A stretch of DNA of 6,983 nt from JAJFFW01 sp963922595 (GCA_963922595.1 CAWUIM010000107.1:1-6983); one strand, 5' to 3'. Shown: positions 1 through 6,851, counted from the stretch's first letter. Numbers and translations: made by a program. Notes: a model not told the origin generated them from the letters alone.

Positions 1-643
1 GCCGCATACCCATCGCGTCTGCTGCCGCAGCGTTGCGAAAGGCCGATAACGCCAGGCGGTCCGCCTCAACTGTCGCGGCCTGCGCCGCCGCCGTCGCTGA
101 CCGCGACGCGCGTTCGTTAATGATCGCAAGACTTAGCAAAATCAGCAGGCCGGCGACCGCCACCAGGCCGAGGAGCCAATGCATGAGGAAGACGACAAGC
201 AGGAAAACCGGCGTCCATGGCGCATCGAACACCGCCGTCAATGCGGGGCTCGACACGAACTGGCGAACCTGACGCAAGTCCTTGATCGGCTGATCGGCCC
301 CGCTTGCTCCGCTCCGCGCCGCATCCGCTGACAGATTAAACGTCGCGGTCTTCAGACTGTCTTCGAAACGCCCCCCGGCCCGCGCCAGAAGCGCGCCGCG
401 CGCAAAATCGAGCAGCGCCATCGCCGCGAATAAGCCGAACGTTAAAATCGTGATGACGACCAACGTCTCCACACTGCGGCTGGACAGAACCCGGTCATAG
501 ATCTGGAGCATGTAGATCGGGCCCGTCAGCATCAACAGATTGACGAAGAAGCTGAAGGTTCCCGCGCGCCACATGATCGGCTTCAGTGCATTCCTTGCGC
601 TCGAAAGCTCTTTTCGTCCGTCAGATGGAAGACTTGCGGCCAT
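1..643 (-). CDS. PrtD/AprD-type type I secretion ABC transporter, N-terminal part (cut by left edge)
   Basis: Partial gene; 214 codons are visible, from an ATG at 643-641 down to the window edge. The family is the inner-membrane ABC exporter of type I secretion systems, which moves proteins (RTX proteases, lipases, S-layer proteins) directly out of the cell with a membrane-fusion protein and a TolC-type channel. What is seen: a short N-terminal segment, then a first membrane span near residues 27-48 with NLLMLTGPIYMLQIYDRVLS, a second near 57-80, the conserved VRQFVSSPALTAVFDAPWTP stretch, two more hydrophobic spans near 140-180, and the motif RNAAAADAMGMR at the visible end, which corresponds to the 'NAEVIEAMGM' region of PrtD proteins. 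The ATP-binding domain would lie beyond base 1, so an intact enzyme is not shown. A GGA at 653-651 is a modest ribosome site. It is divergent from the TetR gene. Confidence 0.9.
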   Translation of the reverse strand, partial: MAASLPSDGRKELSSARNALKPIMWRAGTFSFFVNLLMLTGPIYMLQIYDRVLSSRSVETLVVITILTFGLFAAMALLDFARGALLARAGGRFEDSLKTATFNLSADAARSGASGADQPIKDLRQVRQFVSSPALTAVFDAPWTPVFLLVVFLMHWLLGLVAVAGLLILLSLAIINERASRSATAAAQAATVEADRLALSAFRNAAAADAMGMR

Positions 644-665
644 TCATTGATCCATCAAAAACCCG

Positions 666-671
666 ATCATA
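666..671 (-). promoter_or_regulatory. possible -10 box for the ABC transporter gene
   Basis: On the minus strand these bases read TATGAT, about 23 bases before the ATG at 643. No good -35 hexamer is seen at the usual 16-18 bp distance, so this is a weak inference from position and one hexamer. Confidence 0.22.
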
Positions 672-714
672 CTCAGCCACTCTGAATAACCCTTTACAGC
701 GAATTTTTCGAGGC

Positions 715-771
715 GGGGCCGAAAACCTTATTTGGGGCGAAAGACCTTTTTTGGGGCGAAAGAAAGGCTTG
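715..771 (+). repeat. three tandem 19-bp units (GGGGC-GAAA...) upstream of the TetR promoter
   Basis: Three units start with GGGG at 715, 734 and 753, exactly 19 bp apart. Unit 1 is GGGGCCGAAAACCTTATTT, unit 2 is GGGGCGAAAGACCTTTTTT, and unit 3 is GGGGCGAAAGAAAGGCTTG. A 14-bp word, TTTGGGGCGAAAGA, is perfectly repeated at 731-744 and 750-763. The last part of unit 3 runs into the -35 region. The period is not a multiple of three, which argues against a coding repeat. The phasing and place suggest a regulator binding array, but no known site is recognised. Confidence 0.75.
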
Positions 772-796
772 ACGGTTCAGAACATATGTTCTAACT
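768..796 (+). promoter_or_regulatory. predicted sigma-70-type promoter of the TetR gene
   Basis: CTTGAC at 768-773 is a strong match to the alphaproteobacterial -35 element. A 17-bp spacer follows, then CTAACT at 791-796 as a weaker -10. This predicts a start near 803 and a leader of about 22 bases before the ATG at 825. Both palindromes at 779-813 overlie this promoter, as expected for autorepression. The -10 is imperfect. Confidence 0.5.
779..792. promoter_or_regulatory. perfect 14-bp palindrome, candidate TetR operator O1
   Basis: AGAACATATGTTCT is its own reverse complement over all 14 bases. It lies between the predicted -35 and -10 elements of the adjacent repressor gene, the classic place for a TetR-family autoregulatory operator. 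Assignment to this repressor is inferred from position. Confidence 0.65.
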
Positions 797-799
797 GTC

Positions 800-813
800 A
801 GAATAAGTGTTCT
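800..813. promoter_or_regulatory. imperfect second copy, candidate TetR operator O2
   Basis: AGAATAAGTGTTCT matches the upstream palindrome at 11 of 14 positions and keeps both outer arms (AGAA and TTCT). Its centre is 21 bp from that of the first site, about two helical turns, so two dimers could sit on the same face of the DNA. It covers the predicted transcription start. Confidence 0.6.
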
Positions 814-824
814 AGGCGCGCCTG

Positions 825-1415
825 ATGCCCCAAGCTGAGACCAATCTTTCAAACGCCATTGTCGTCTCGCGCGAACTGTTCTGGCGGCGCGGCTTTGACG
901 AGACTTCCGTGGCGGAGATCGTCGCGGCCACCGGCATGAACCGCTACGCGCTCTACAACGCTTTCGGCGGCAAGCTGGAGATTTTCCTGGCGGTTCTCGA
1001 CGCGTACTACGCCGAACGCAAAAATATCTTTTTGAATAATTTGAACAATCCAAACTACGCGCCGATGGACGCCATCCGCAGCGTGTTTGAGTTCGCCATA
1101 ACAGAAATGGCCGAACGCGGCGCCGGTTGTTTGATGTGCAATGTGGCGTCGGAAGTCGGCGCCCACGAAAAAATTGTTCTTGACCGGATTAATAATTATC
1201 TCGACGAAATTCGAGGGGCCTATACGGAAGCCCTCGCCCGCGCTGAGACGCGCGGCGAATTAAATCCGGACATTACACCGGCCGATGGCGCTGAAATACT
1301 CCTGACACTGAAACTCGGAATCGGCGCGCGCGCAAAGCACGGCGCAAGCGCCGAAGCTTTAATGTCAATCTTCAATGCTGGAATGACAGCCTTAAGCAAA
1401 GCTAAGGAGAAATAA
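825..1415 (+). CDS. TetR/AcrR-family transcriptional repressor
   Basis: A 196-residue protein of normal length for the family. The N-terminal helix-turn-helix domain is clear at about residues 8-58: a helix with SRELFWRRGFDETS, then VAEIVAATGMNRYALYNAF as recognition unit, then GGKLEIFLAVLDAYY. The C-terminal ligand-binding half contains GCLMCNVASEV at 101-111, a signature shared by many AcrR-like regulators. The family normally dimerises, binds short palindromes and releases DNA when a hydrophobic ligand binds. The start at 825 is supported because the DNA-binding domain begins a few residues later; the ribosome site is weak (AGG at 814-816). The tandem palindromes just upstream suggest autorepression. 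The RND operon begins 102 bp downstream on the same strand, so it is the likely target or is co-transcribed. The ligand is unknown. Confidence 0.93.
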   Translation: MPQAETNLSNAIVVSRELFWRRGFDETSVAEIVAATGMNRYALYNAFGGKLEIFLAVLDAYYAERKNIFLNNLNNPNYAPMDAIRSVFEFAITEMAERGAGCLMCNVASEVGAHEKIVLDRINNYLDEIRGAYTEALARAETRGELNPDITPADGAEILLTLKLGIGARAKHGASAEALMSIFNAGMTALSKAKEK

Positions 1416-1419
1416 ATTT

Positions 1420-1452
1420 TTTCTGCAGGTGTCGAATTACTTTCTGCAGAAA
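1420..1452. repeat. 21-bp-phased TTTCTGCAG pair before the RND gene
   Basis: TTTCTGCAG occurs at 1420-1428 and 1441-1449, exactly 21 bp apart. The second copy extends to the perfect 12-bp palindrome TTTCTGCAGAAA (1441-1452). It lies in the 102-bp gap between the repressor and transporter genes, so it may be an operator. It differs in sequence from the palindromes at 779-813, although the spacing is the same. No convincing promoter hexamers or terminator hairpin were found in this gap. Confidence 0.5.
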
Positions 1453-1517
1453 CGTCTGAACTGAAAACGCCTCAAACCCGTAATGAAAGCAGTATCCAAT
1501 TCGCTTCAAGGTCCGAT

Positions 1518-3866
1518 ATGATGAAGAACAGTATTGATCAATTCGCCGTGTCGCTTGCGCAAGTCGTTATTAAATTGCGCTGGCTCGTAATCCTTCTCGC
1601 CCTTGCCGGCGCTGGCTATATGGCTACGGGCGCGGCCAACCTTGCCTATGACAACAATTACCGAACCTTCTTTTCGAAAGACAATCCCGAGCTTAAGAAC
1701 TTCGAGGAATTTCAGGCGACCTATACGAAAAGCGATAATTTTCTGGTCGTGATCGTCCCGAAAGACGGGTCTGATATTTTCGAAAATGACACGCTGGAGG
1801 CTGTCCGCCGGGTGACTGAAGGCGGCTGGCTCATCCCCTATGCGACGCGCGTCGATTCCATTACGAACTTTCAGTACACCTACGCTGACGGCGATGATCT
1901 GATCGTTGAAGATCTTGTTGAAAATCCGCTTTCGCTTACGCCCGCTGAACTGGCCGATAAGAAAGCAGCCGCCCTCGCCGAGCCGCTCCTCAACGGACAA
2001 TTGATCAACACGGAAACGAACGCGACGATCGTTAATATCGTTCTGACCTATCCGGAAAAATCTCTCGCAGAGGTGCCCGAAGCCGTCGCTGCAGTGCGGG
2101 AACTGCGCGAAGAAATTGAAACCGCCTACCCTAACCTTGATATTTACCTCACCGGTCAATCAATGCTGAGCAACGCATTTTCGGAAGCTATCAAATCCGA
2201 CTTTGCGACGCTTATCCCGGTCATGATCGGAATCATCCTTGTCACAACGGCGATCGCTGTGCGGTCCGTATCCGCGACTGTGTCGACACTGCTTCTGGTA
2301 ATCCTATCAACAATGGTCGCCATGGGGTGGGCCGGTTTCATGGGCATCAAGCTTGCGGGCCCGTCGCCGAGCGCCGTGATCGTTATTTTGACGTTGGCCA
2401 TCGCCGACTCCATTCACATATTGATTTCTGCGCGCTCAGGCATGCGCGCAGGCCTCTCAAAACGCGACGCCATCATCGACTCCGTCCGGATTAATTTCCT
2501 CGCCGTCTCGATCACGTCGCTGACGACAATTGTCGGCTTCATGTCGCTGAACTTCGCCGACTCGCCGCCCTTTCGCGATTTCGGGAACATTTCCGCTGTA
2601 GGCATCCTCGCCGCATGGTTCTTTTCCCTAACGCTGCTGCCCGCCCTGCTCTCGATCATTCCATTACGTGTTAAACCGCGTGCGACCGAGTCAGGCCGAA
2701 CGCTTGTCGGCGCTTTCGCCGACATTGTGATCGGCAACTACCGGAAGCTCTTTTTTCTCGCCGGCGGCGCCTCTCTCGCGCTCATCGCGTTTATTCCGCA
2801 GATCGAACTAAGCGATAATTTCCGAAAATATTTCGACCAACGAATCGAATTTCGGACCGATACGGACAAAACGCTTGACTATTTCGGATTCTATCAGATG
2901 GAATTTTCCATCAAATCCGGCGAAGCGGGCGGCGTCAGCGATCCCGAATATCTCGAAAAACTGGAAGCCTTCGGCGAATGGTTACGGGCGGATCCGCGCG
3001 TCACCCATGTTTATTCCGTCGCCGACATCATGAAGCGGCTCAACAAGAATTTGAATGGTGACGATCCTGACTTCTACCGCATCCCTGATGATCGTGAACT
3101 CGCCGCGCAGTATCTGTTGCTGTTTGAGATATCCCTTCCCTACGGCCTTGATCTTAATGACCGCATCAATATCGACAAATCAGCGACCCGGCTAACTGCA
3201 ACACTGACCGGAGAATTCACCACCCAGGATTCTCGCCAGCTAATCAAAGCGTCGGAAGCCTGGTTCCGCGAAAACGCGCCGGAATACATCGCGCCGCCAA
3301 CCGGTCCGCAGATCATGTTCACCTTCATCGCAAAAAGAAATGTGGACAGCATGATCGTGGGCACCGTAATCGCGATCTTCGCCATCGCCGTCATCATGGT
3401 GTTCGCCCTGCGCAGCGTTCCAATCGGACTCTTGAGTATTGTGCCGAACGGCTTGCCGATCCTTACCGCGTTCGGCGCATGGGCTGTGCTCGTCGGCGAG
3501 GTCGGCTTCTCGGTGGCGGCGGTTGCGTCGCTGTCTCTGGGGATCGTGATCGACGATACGGTGCACTTCCTGACGAAGTTCCTTCGCGCTCAAAGGGAAA
3601 AAGGTCTCTCGACCGCCGACTCGATCCGGTACGCCTTTGAAACCGTCGGTGTGGCGATCATTTTCAATACCTTTATCCTCGCAGCCGGCTTCATTGTGGT
3701 TTCCCTGTCCGCTTTCAAAATTAACGCCGAGATGGGGCTCCTCACAACGCTTTCAATCGGCTTTGCGCTCGTGCTCGATTTTCTCTTCTTGCCGGCGCTC
3801 CTCATGATGCTGTCACGTAAACCAGCTACGGTAGAAACCAGACAAAGTGGAGAATCCTATGCTTAA
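1518..3866 (+). CDS. MMPL/HAE3-type RND transporter, inner membrane
   Basis: A 782-residue proton-driven RND permease of the MMPL-like HAE3 class, proteins of about 750-900 residues often tied to lipid or hydrophobic-compound transport (HpnN, the hopanoid transporter, is a relative). Two repeated halves are visible. Each has one span (near 22-42 and 411-430), a large periplasmic loop (about 43-228 and 431-610), and a five-span bundle (about 230-385 and 612-770). The early loop carries the typical NNYRTFFSKDNPEL. Likely proton-relay residues are Asp297 in LAIADSIHIL and Asp679-Asp680 in GIVIDDTVHF, at matching places in the two halves. The start is ATG 1518 with AAGG at 1508-1511; a second ATG follows at once. 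The 3' end overlaps the LolA-like gene by 8 nt. No membrane-fusion protein gene is adjacent, so it is unlikely to be a standard tripartite AcrB-type drug pump. The cargo is unknown. Confidence 0.92.
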   Translation: MMKNSIDQFAVSLAQVVIKLRWLVILLALAGAGYMATGAANLAYDNNYRTFFSKDNPELKNFEEFQATYTKSDNFLVVIVPKDGSDIFENDTLEAVRRVTEGGWLIPYATRVDSITNFQYTYADGDDLIVEDLVENPLSLTPAELADKKAAALAEPLLNGQLINTETNATIVNIVLTYPEKSLAEVPEAVAAVRELREEIETAYPNLDIYLTGQSMLSNAFSEAIKSDFATLIPVMIGIILVTTAIAVRSVSATVSTLLLVILSTMVAMGWAGFMGIKLAGPSPSAVIVILTLAIADSIHILISARSGMRAGLSKRDAIIDSVRINFLAVSITSLTTIVGFMSLNFADSPPFRDFGNISAVGILAAWFFSLTLLPALLSIIPLRVKPRATESGRTLVGAFADIVIGNYRKLFFLAGGASLALIAFIPQIELSDNFRKYFDQRIEFRTDTDKTLDYFGFYQMEFSIKSGEAGGVSDPEYLEKLEAFGEWLRADPRVTHVYSVADIMKRLNKNLNGDDPDFYRIPDDRELAAQYLLLFEISLPYGLDLNDRINIDKSATRLTATLTGEFTTQDSRQLIKASEAWFRENAPEYIAPPTGPQIMFTFIAKRNVDSMIVGTVIAIFAIAVIMVFALRSVPIGLLSIVPNGLPILTAFGAWAVLVGEVGFSVAAVASLSLGIVIDDTVHFLTKFLRAQREKGLSTADSIRYAFETVGVAIIFNTFILAAGFIVVSLSAFKINAEMGLLTTLSIGFALVLDFLFLPALLMMLSRKPATVETRQSGESYA
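3849..3852 (+). promoter_or_regulatory. ribosome site deciding the LolA-like start
   Basis: GGAG sits six bases before ATG 3859, inside the last codons of the RND gene. It supports that ATG over an in-frame GTG at 3847 and points to translational coupling. Confidence 0.7.
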
Positions 3867-4701
3867 CCGAAACCTTCTCAGAGGCGCCGCCCTGGGCGCC
3901 ATGGCGGCAATAATGACCAGCGCCGCCCTCGCCGTGCAGGACATACCCGTCAGCGACCCTGAAGCGCGCGGCGAAACCGAAGAAGCGCAAAAAGGATATG
4001 ATATTTCTGCGCGCAGCGACCAAACGGACAATGGCTTCGGCGACAGCAAAGTGTCCGCCGAAATGATCCTGCGCAACGCGGCCGGGCAGGAAACCCGTCG
4101 GGAACTGTCCTTCTCCACTCTTGAAAGGGAAAACGCCAATGTGGGCGATAAATCGCTCGTCATTTTCGAATCGCCGCGCGATGTGGAGGGCACGGCTCTC
4201 TTGTCCCATGCGAAAATTCTCGACCCTGATGACCAATGGCTCTTCCTCCCGGCGTTAAAGCGCGTCAAGCGAATCGCATCGGCGAATAAGTCCGGGCCGT
4301 TTGTCGGATCGGAATTCGCCTTCGAAGACTTCACCACGACAGAGCTCAACAAGTTCACGTACAAATATATCGGCGAAGAAGAGCTTGACGGCATGACCAC
4401 TGACGTGATCGAGCGCTTTCCGCGTTATGAAAAATCCGGATACACGAAGCAAAAAGCCTGGGTCGATCAGGACGTCTTCCAAACGCGAAAGGTCGAGTTT
4501 TACGACCGTAAAGGCGAGCTTCTAAAAACGCTAACGCTGCTTGATTATCGCGAGTATGACGGCATTTGGCGCTCACACCGCTTCGTCATGAAAAACCACC
4601 AGACAAACAAAGAAACGGAACTCGTCTATGGCGACTTCAGTTTCAAAACCGGATTGGACGATGGCGATTTCCAACAGGGCGTCTTGACGCGACTGCGCTA
4701 A
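3859..4701 (+). CDS. periplasmic LolA-like 'outer membrane lipoprotein-sorting protein'
   Basis: A 280-residue secreted protein. Residues 1-25 form a clear Sec signal peptide: positive start (MLNRNLLRG), Ala-rich core, and cleavage after SAALA with Val26 as the mature end. No lipobox cysteine is present, so it should be soluble in the periplasm. The middle carries DDQWLFLPALKRVKRIAS at 124-141, then a GPFVGSEFAFEDF stretch, the hallmark of the LolA-like family (PF17131 from memory). This family shares the open half-barrel fold that holds acyl chains in LolA and LolB. These proteins recur beside MMPL-type RND genes in Proteobacteria. It overlaps the RND stop by 8 nt (TATGCTTAA), so both should be made together. 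A role as periplasmic carrier between the RND pump and the outer membrane is inferred. It is not the housekeeping LolA, given its sequence signature and context. Confidence 0.88.
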   Translation: MLNRNLLRGAALGAMAAIMTSAALAVQDIPVSDPEARGETEEAQKGYDISARSDQTDNGFGDSKVSAEMILRNAAGQETRRELSFSTLERENANVGDKSLVIFESPRDVEGTALLSHAKILDPDDQWLFLPALKRVKRIASANKSGPFVGSEFAFEDFTTTELNKFTYKYIGEEELDGMTTDVIERFPRYEKSGYTKQKAWVDQDVFQTRKVEFYDRKGELLKTLTLLDYREYDGIWRSHRFVMKNHQTNKETELVYGDFSFKTGLDDGDFQQGVLTRLR

Positions 4702-4717
4702 TCGATTGTCTGCGAGC

Positions 4718-4721
4718 GGAG
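4718..4721 (+). promoter_or_regulatory. ribosome site deciding the barrel gene start
   Basis: GGAG lies eight bases before ATG 4730. It favours that start over an in-frame TTG at 4706, which would add eight residues ahead of a good signal peptide. Confidence 0.65.
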
Positions 4722-4729
4722 CCTTCGCC

Positions 4730-5965
4730 ATGAATCTGACTAATTGGTTTTGTTCCACATTCTGCGCCACGGCGCTGGCGATGTCCGCGCCCGCCGCAGC
4801 AGGCGAGTGGGAATTCGGCGCCGAAGTTGCGAGTGAGGTGCGGTACTTCACCAATGACGCGCCATTACCCGGACAATTCGATCATTGGCAGCCGTCTCTC
4901 ACCATTCAGCCCGATATTCGGTGGGAGACAGAAGACCGCAAACATCAGATTGTTATCATTCCCTTCGTAAGGCTGGATGCGCAAGACGATGAGCGCACGC
5001 ATTTCGACCTGCGCGAAGGCTATTATCGTTTCAACTCTGACAATAACTGGTCTCTCACGGTTGGCGCGGCGAAAGTGTTCTGGGGGCGGACCGAGTCCAG
5101 ACATCTCGTCGACATCATAAATCAGACGGACGGCGTCGAGGATATCGACGAAGAAGACAAGCTTGGGCAACCAATGATCAACCTCAGCATTTTGAAAGAC
5201 TGGGGAAATCTCGATTTCTTTGTCATGTCGGGCTTTCGCGATCGCACCTTCCCGGGCGTTGAAGGCCGGTTGCGCTTCGATCTCGCTGTTGACACTACAA
5301 ATGCTATCTTCGAGCGGGACGGCCGACGGGCGGCGCCGGATTTTGCAGCGCGCTATTCTCACTATATCGGCGCATGGGATTTCGGCGTCTCTGTTTTTCA
5401 CGGCACGTCCCGCGAGGCGCGTTTCAATTTGGCGCCGGACGGCGGAAGCCTCCGGCCGGTCTACGATCGCATAACCCAAGGGGCTATCGATCTTCAGTAC
5501 ACCAAAGATGCATGGTTGTGGAAACTGGAAGCCATTGTCAGGGAGGGACACGGCGACACGTTTTTTGCCACCGTCGCGGGGTTTGAATACACGCTTTACC
5601 AGGCTGTCGGCAGCGCGGACCTTGGTCTGTTGGCGGAATTCCAATATGACGGACGCGATGAAGGGTTTGTGCAGGAGGCGTTTGGCCCGACGCTCGCCGC
5701 GCCTGTGACCGTCGCTAACAATGATGTGTTCCTCGGGGCCCGGCTTGGCTTTAATGACACGCAAGATACCGCTGCGCTCGCGGGGTTAGCGATTGATACA
5801 GACGATCAGTCGATCGGGATGTTTATCGAAGCTGAGCGGCGCATCGGCCAAAACTGGACAGCGGAACTCGAAGCGCGATTATTTCTCAACGCCGATCCGG
5901 AAAATGTGGTTGCGGCGTTCCGTGACGATGATTTCATCACGGTGCGTCTGACGCGATTCTTCTAG
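4730..5965 (+). CDS. predicted outer-membrane beta-barrel protein, DUF1302-like
   Basis: A 411-residue protein. Residues 1-24 make a signal peptide (hydrophobic core, then SAPAAA before Gly25). The mature part is rich in alternating polar/aromatic stretches, has no hydrophobic helix after the signal peptide, and ends in RLTRFF. A terminal Phe is the usual Bam recognition signal of outer-membrane barrels. A well-defined segment, WGRTESRHLVDIINQTD at 118-134 followed by EDKLGQPM at 142-149, resembles the 'WG...D..NP.D' region of DUF1302 barrel proteins. I recall DUF1302 genes beside RND/MMPL genes in other Proteobacteria, so context supports the call. It starts 28 bp after the LolA-like stop, in the same operon. 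Likely job: the outer-membrane exit or acceptor for cargo handled by the upstream pair. It could instead be a porin-like uptake channel. The family assignment is from memory of motifs. Confidence 0.75.
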   Translation: MNLTNWFCSTFCATALAMSAPAAAGEWEFGAEVASEVRYFTNDAPLPGQFDHWQPSLTIQPDIRWETEDRKHQIVIIPFVRLDAQDDERTHFDLREGYYRFNSDNNWSLTVGAAKVFWGRTESRHLVDIINQTDGVEDIDEEDKLGQPMINLSILKDWGNLDFFVMSGFRDRTFPGVEGRLRFDLAVDTTNAIFERDGRRAAPDFAARYSHYIGAWDFGVSVFHGTSREARFNLAPDGGSLRPVYDRITQGAIDLQYTKDAWLWKLEAIVREGHGDTFFATVAGFEYTLYQAVGSADLGLLAEFQYDGRDEGFVQEAFGPTLAAPVTVANNDVFLGARLGFNDTQDTAALAGLAIDTDDQSIGMFIEAERRIGQNWTAELEARLFLNADPENVVAAFRDDDFITVRLTRFF

Positions 5966-6846
5966 GACGGAGTGTCGCCGCGAAGAAAGCGACGTAGCGC
6001 GCTCATGAAATCATCAAAACGATCATGATGCAGCCAGTGCCCTGCATTCTCGAACTCGGTGACGTGCGCCGTTGACAGATAATCCAACCGGCCGTCTTTT
6101 TCAGGGTTTGAGGCCCAACTGTTCGAACCATAGGCGAGCCATACAGGGCAGCTAATGCGCGATAACAGGACAACGAAGTCGTCATGCGTAATATCGCTTG
6201 GCGAGCGCGCGGTGATCGCCGGGTCATACGCCCACTGAACGCGGTCGCTTTCCAAGACTTTAACGCCCGTTCGTGTGAGGTGCTCTAACTGAGCGTCGTT
6301 TAATTGTCCGTGCGCCGCCTTCATCCGACCAAACGCTTCGTCAAACGACGCCATCACACGCGGCGCGCGCTCGGATTTCTTGCGGCGATTTTCGATCCAG
6401 TCACGCAGGCGTTCATCGACCGGCTGCGCCATCCGTTCCGCAAGCATTTTCGGCGACGGCCCCAATCCCTCTATTGCCGCCAGCTTTTCAACGCGCTGCG
6501 GAAAGAGCCCTGCATAGCGCAGCGCAACGTTTCCACCGAGCGAATGCCCGACCAGAATGAAGCGATCTATGTCGAGGCGATCCGCAAGCGAAGCAAGATC
6601 ATAAACATGATCCATGACGCCATAATCGCCGTCGCTCACCCAATCGCTTTCGCCGTGGCCGCGCAAATCATACGCGACCACATGATAAGCGCCGGCGAGC
6701 TGAGCGGCCGCCCAATCCCAACTGCGCTTCTGGTCGAGCGCGCCATGGACCAAAATGATCGTTGGCTGCGATCGATCGCCCCACTCGGCGAAAGCGAGGG
6801 ACAATCGTTGAGATGAAAATCGGGATGTCACGGGATCGTTGCGCAT
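5962..6846 (-). CDS. alpha/beta-fold hydrolase
   Basis: A 294-residue cytoplasmic protein with no signal peptide. The fold markers are in order: LVHG at 32-35 (oxyanion region), YDLRGHGES at 59-67, the nucleophile elbow GHSLGG with Ser102, and NAGHWLHHD with His270. The substrate cannot be read from sequence; esterase or C-C/epoxide-type hydrolases share this plan. The usual strand-7 acid is missing (GSNS at 240-243 in place of GxxD). Glu126 in AIEGLGP, 24 residues after the nucleophile, could serve instead, as in LinB-type dehalogenases, but Ser rather than Asp at 102 argues against dehalogenase activity. It converges on the barrel gene with a 4-nt overlap at CTAG. No good Shine-Dalgarno precedes ATG 6846. 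It may or may not act with the transport operon. Confidence 0.9.
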   Translation of the reverse strand: MRNDPVTSRFSSQRLSLAFAEWGDRSQPTIILVHGALDQKRSWDWAAAQLAGAYHVVAYDLRGHGESDWVSDGDYGVMDHVYDLASLADRLDIDRFILVGHSLGGNVALRYAGLFPQRVEKLAAIEGLGPSPKMLAERMAQPVDERLRDWIENRRKKSERAPRVMASFDEAFGRMKAAHGQLNDAQLEHLTRTGVKVLESDRVQWAYDPAITARSPSDITHDDFVVLLSRISCPVWLAYGSNSWASNPEKDGRLDYLSTAHVTEFENAGHWLHHDRFDDFMSALRRFLRGDTPS

Positions 6847-6851
6847 GCCGG

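Noticed and set aside
815..822. GGCGCGCC palindrome before the TetR start
   Set aside because: An 8-bp GC palindrome is expected by chance in this composition, and it does not match the operator pair.
586..825. Plus-strand open frame of 79 codons ending at the TetR start
   Set aside because: It crosses the 5' end of the ABC transporter gene, the 19-bp repeats and both palindromes, and its translation has no recognisable domain.
1429..1464. Tiny GTG-started frame of 11 codons in the TetR-RND gap
   Set aside because: The only Shine-Dalgarno-like AAGGAG (1404-1409) is 19 bases away, and the frame overlaps the phased repeat. Chance is sufficient.
1506..2159. Minus-strand open frame of 217 codons across the start of the RND gene
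   Set aside because: It is a mirror of the RND coding frame, with no family motif and no ribosome site that would compete with the clear transporter.
3847..3858. GTG 3847 as start of the LolA-like gene
   Set aside because: ATG 3859 has GGAG six bases upstream and begins a standard signal peptide. The GTG would overlap that ribosome site.
4706..4729. TTG 4706 as start of the barrel gene
   Set aside because: ATG 4730 has a well-placed GGAG and the signal peptide begins right there.
4865..5764. Long open frame of 299 codons on the minus strand inside the barrel gene
   Set aside because: It is fully antisense to a gene with a signal peptide and a good ribosome site. Its translation is low in recognisable motifs, and it has no signal of its own.
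6304..6816. Plus-strand open frame of 170 codons opposite the hydrolase
   Set aside because: It is the antisense of an unambiguous alpha/beta hydrolase; Arg-rich composition is typical of a shadow frame.
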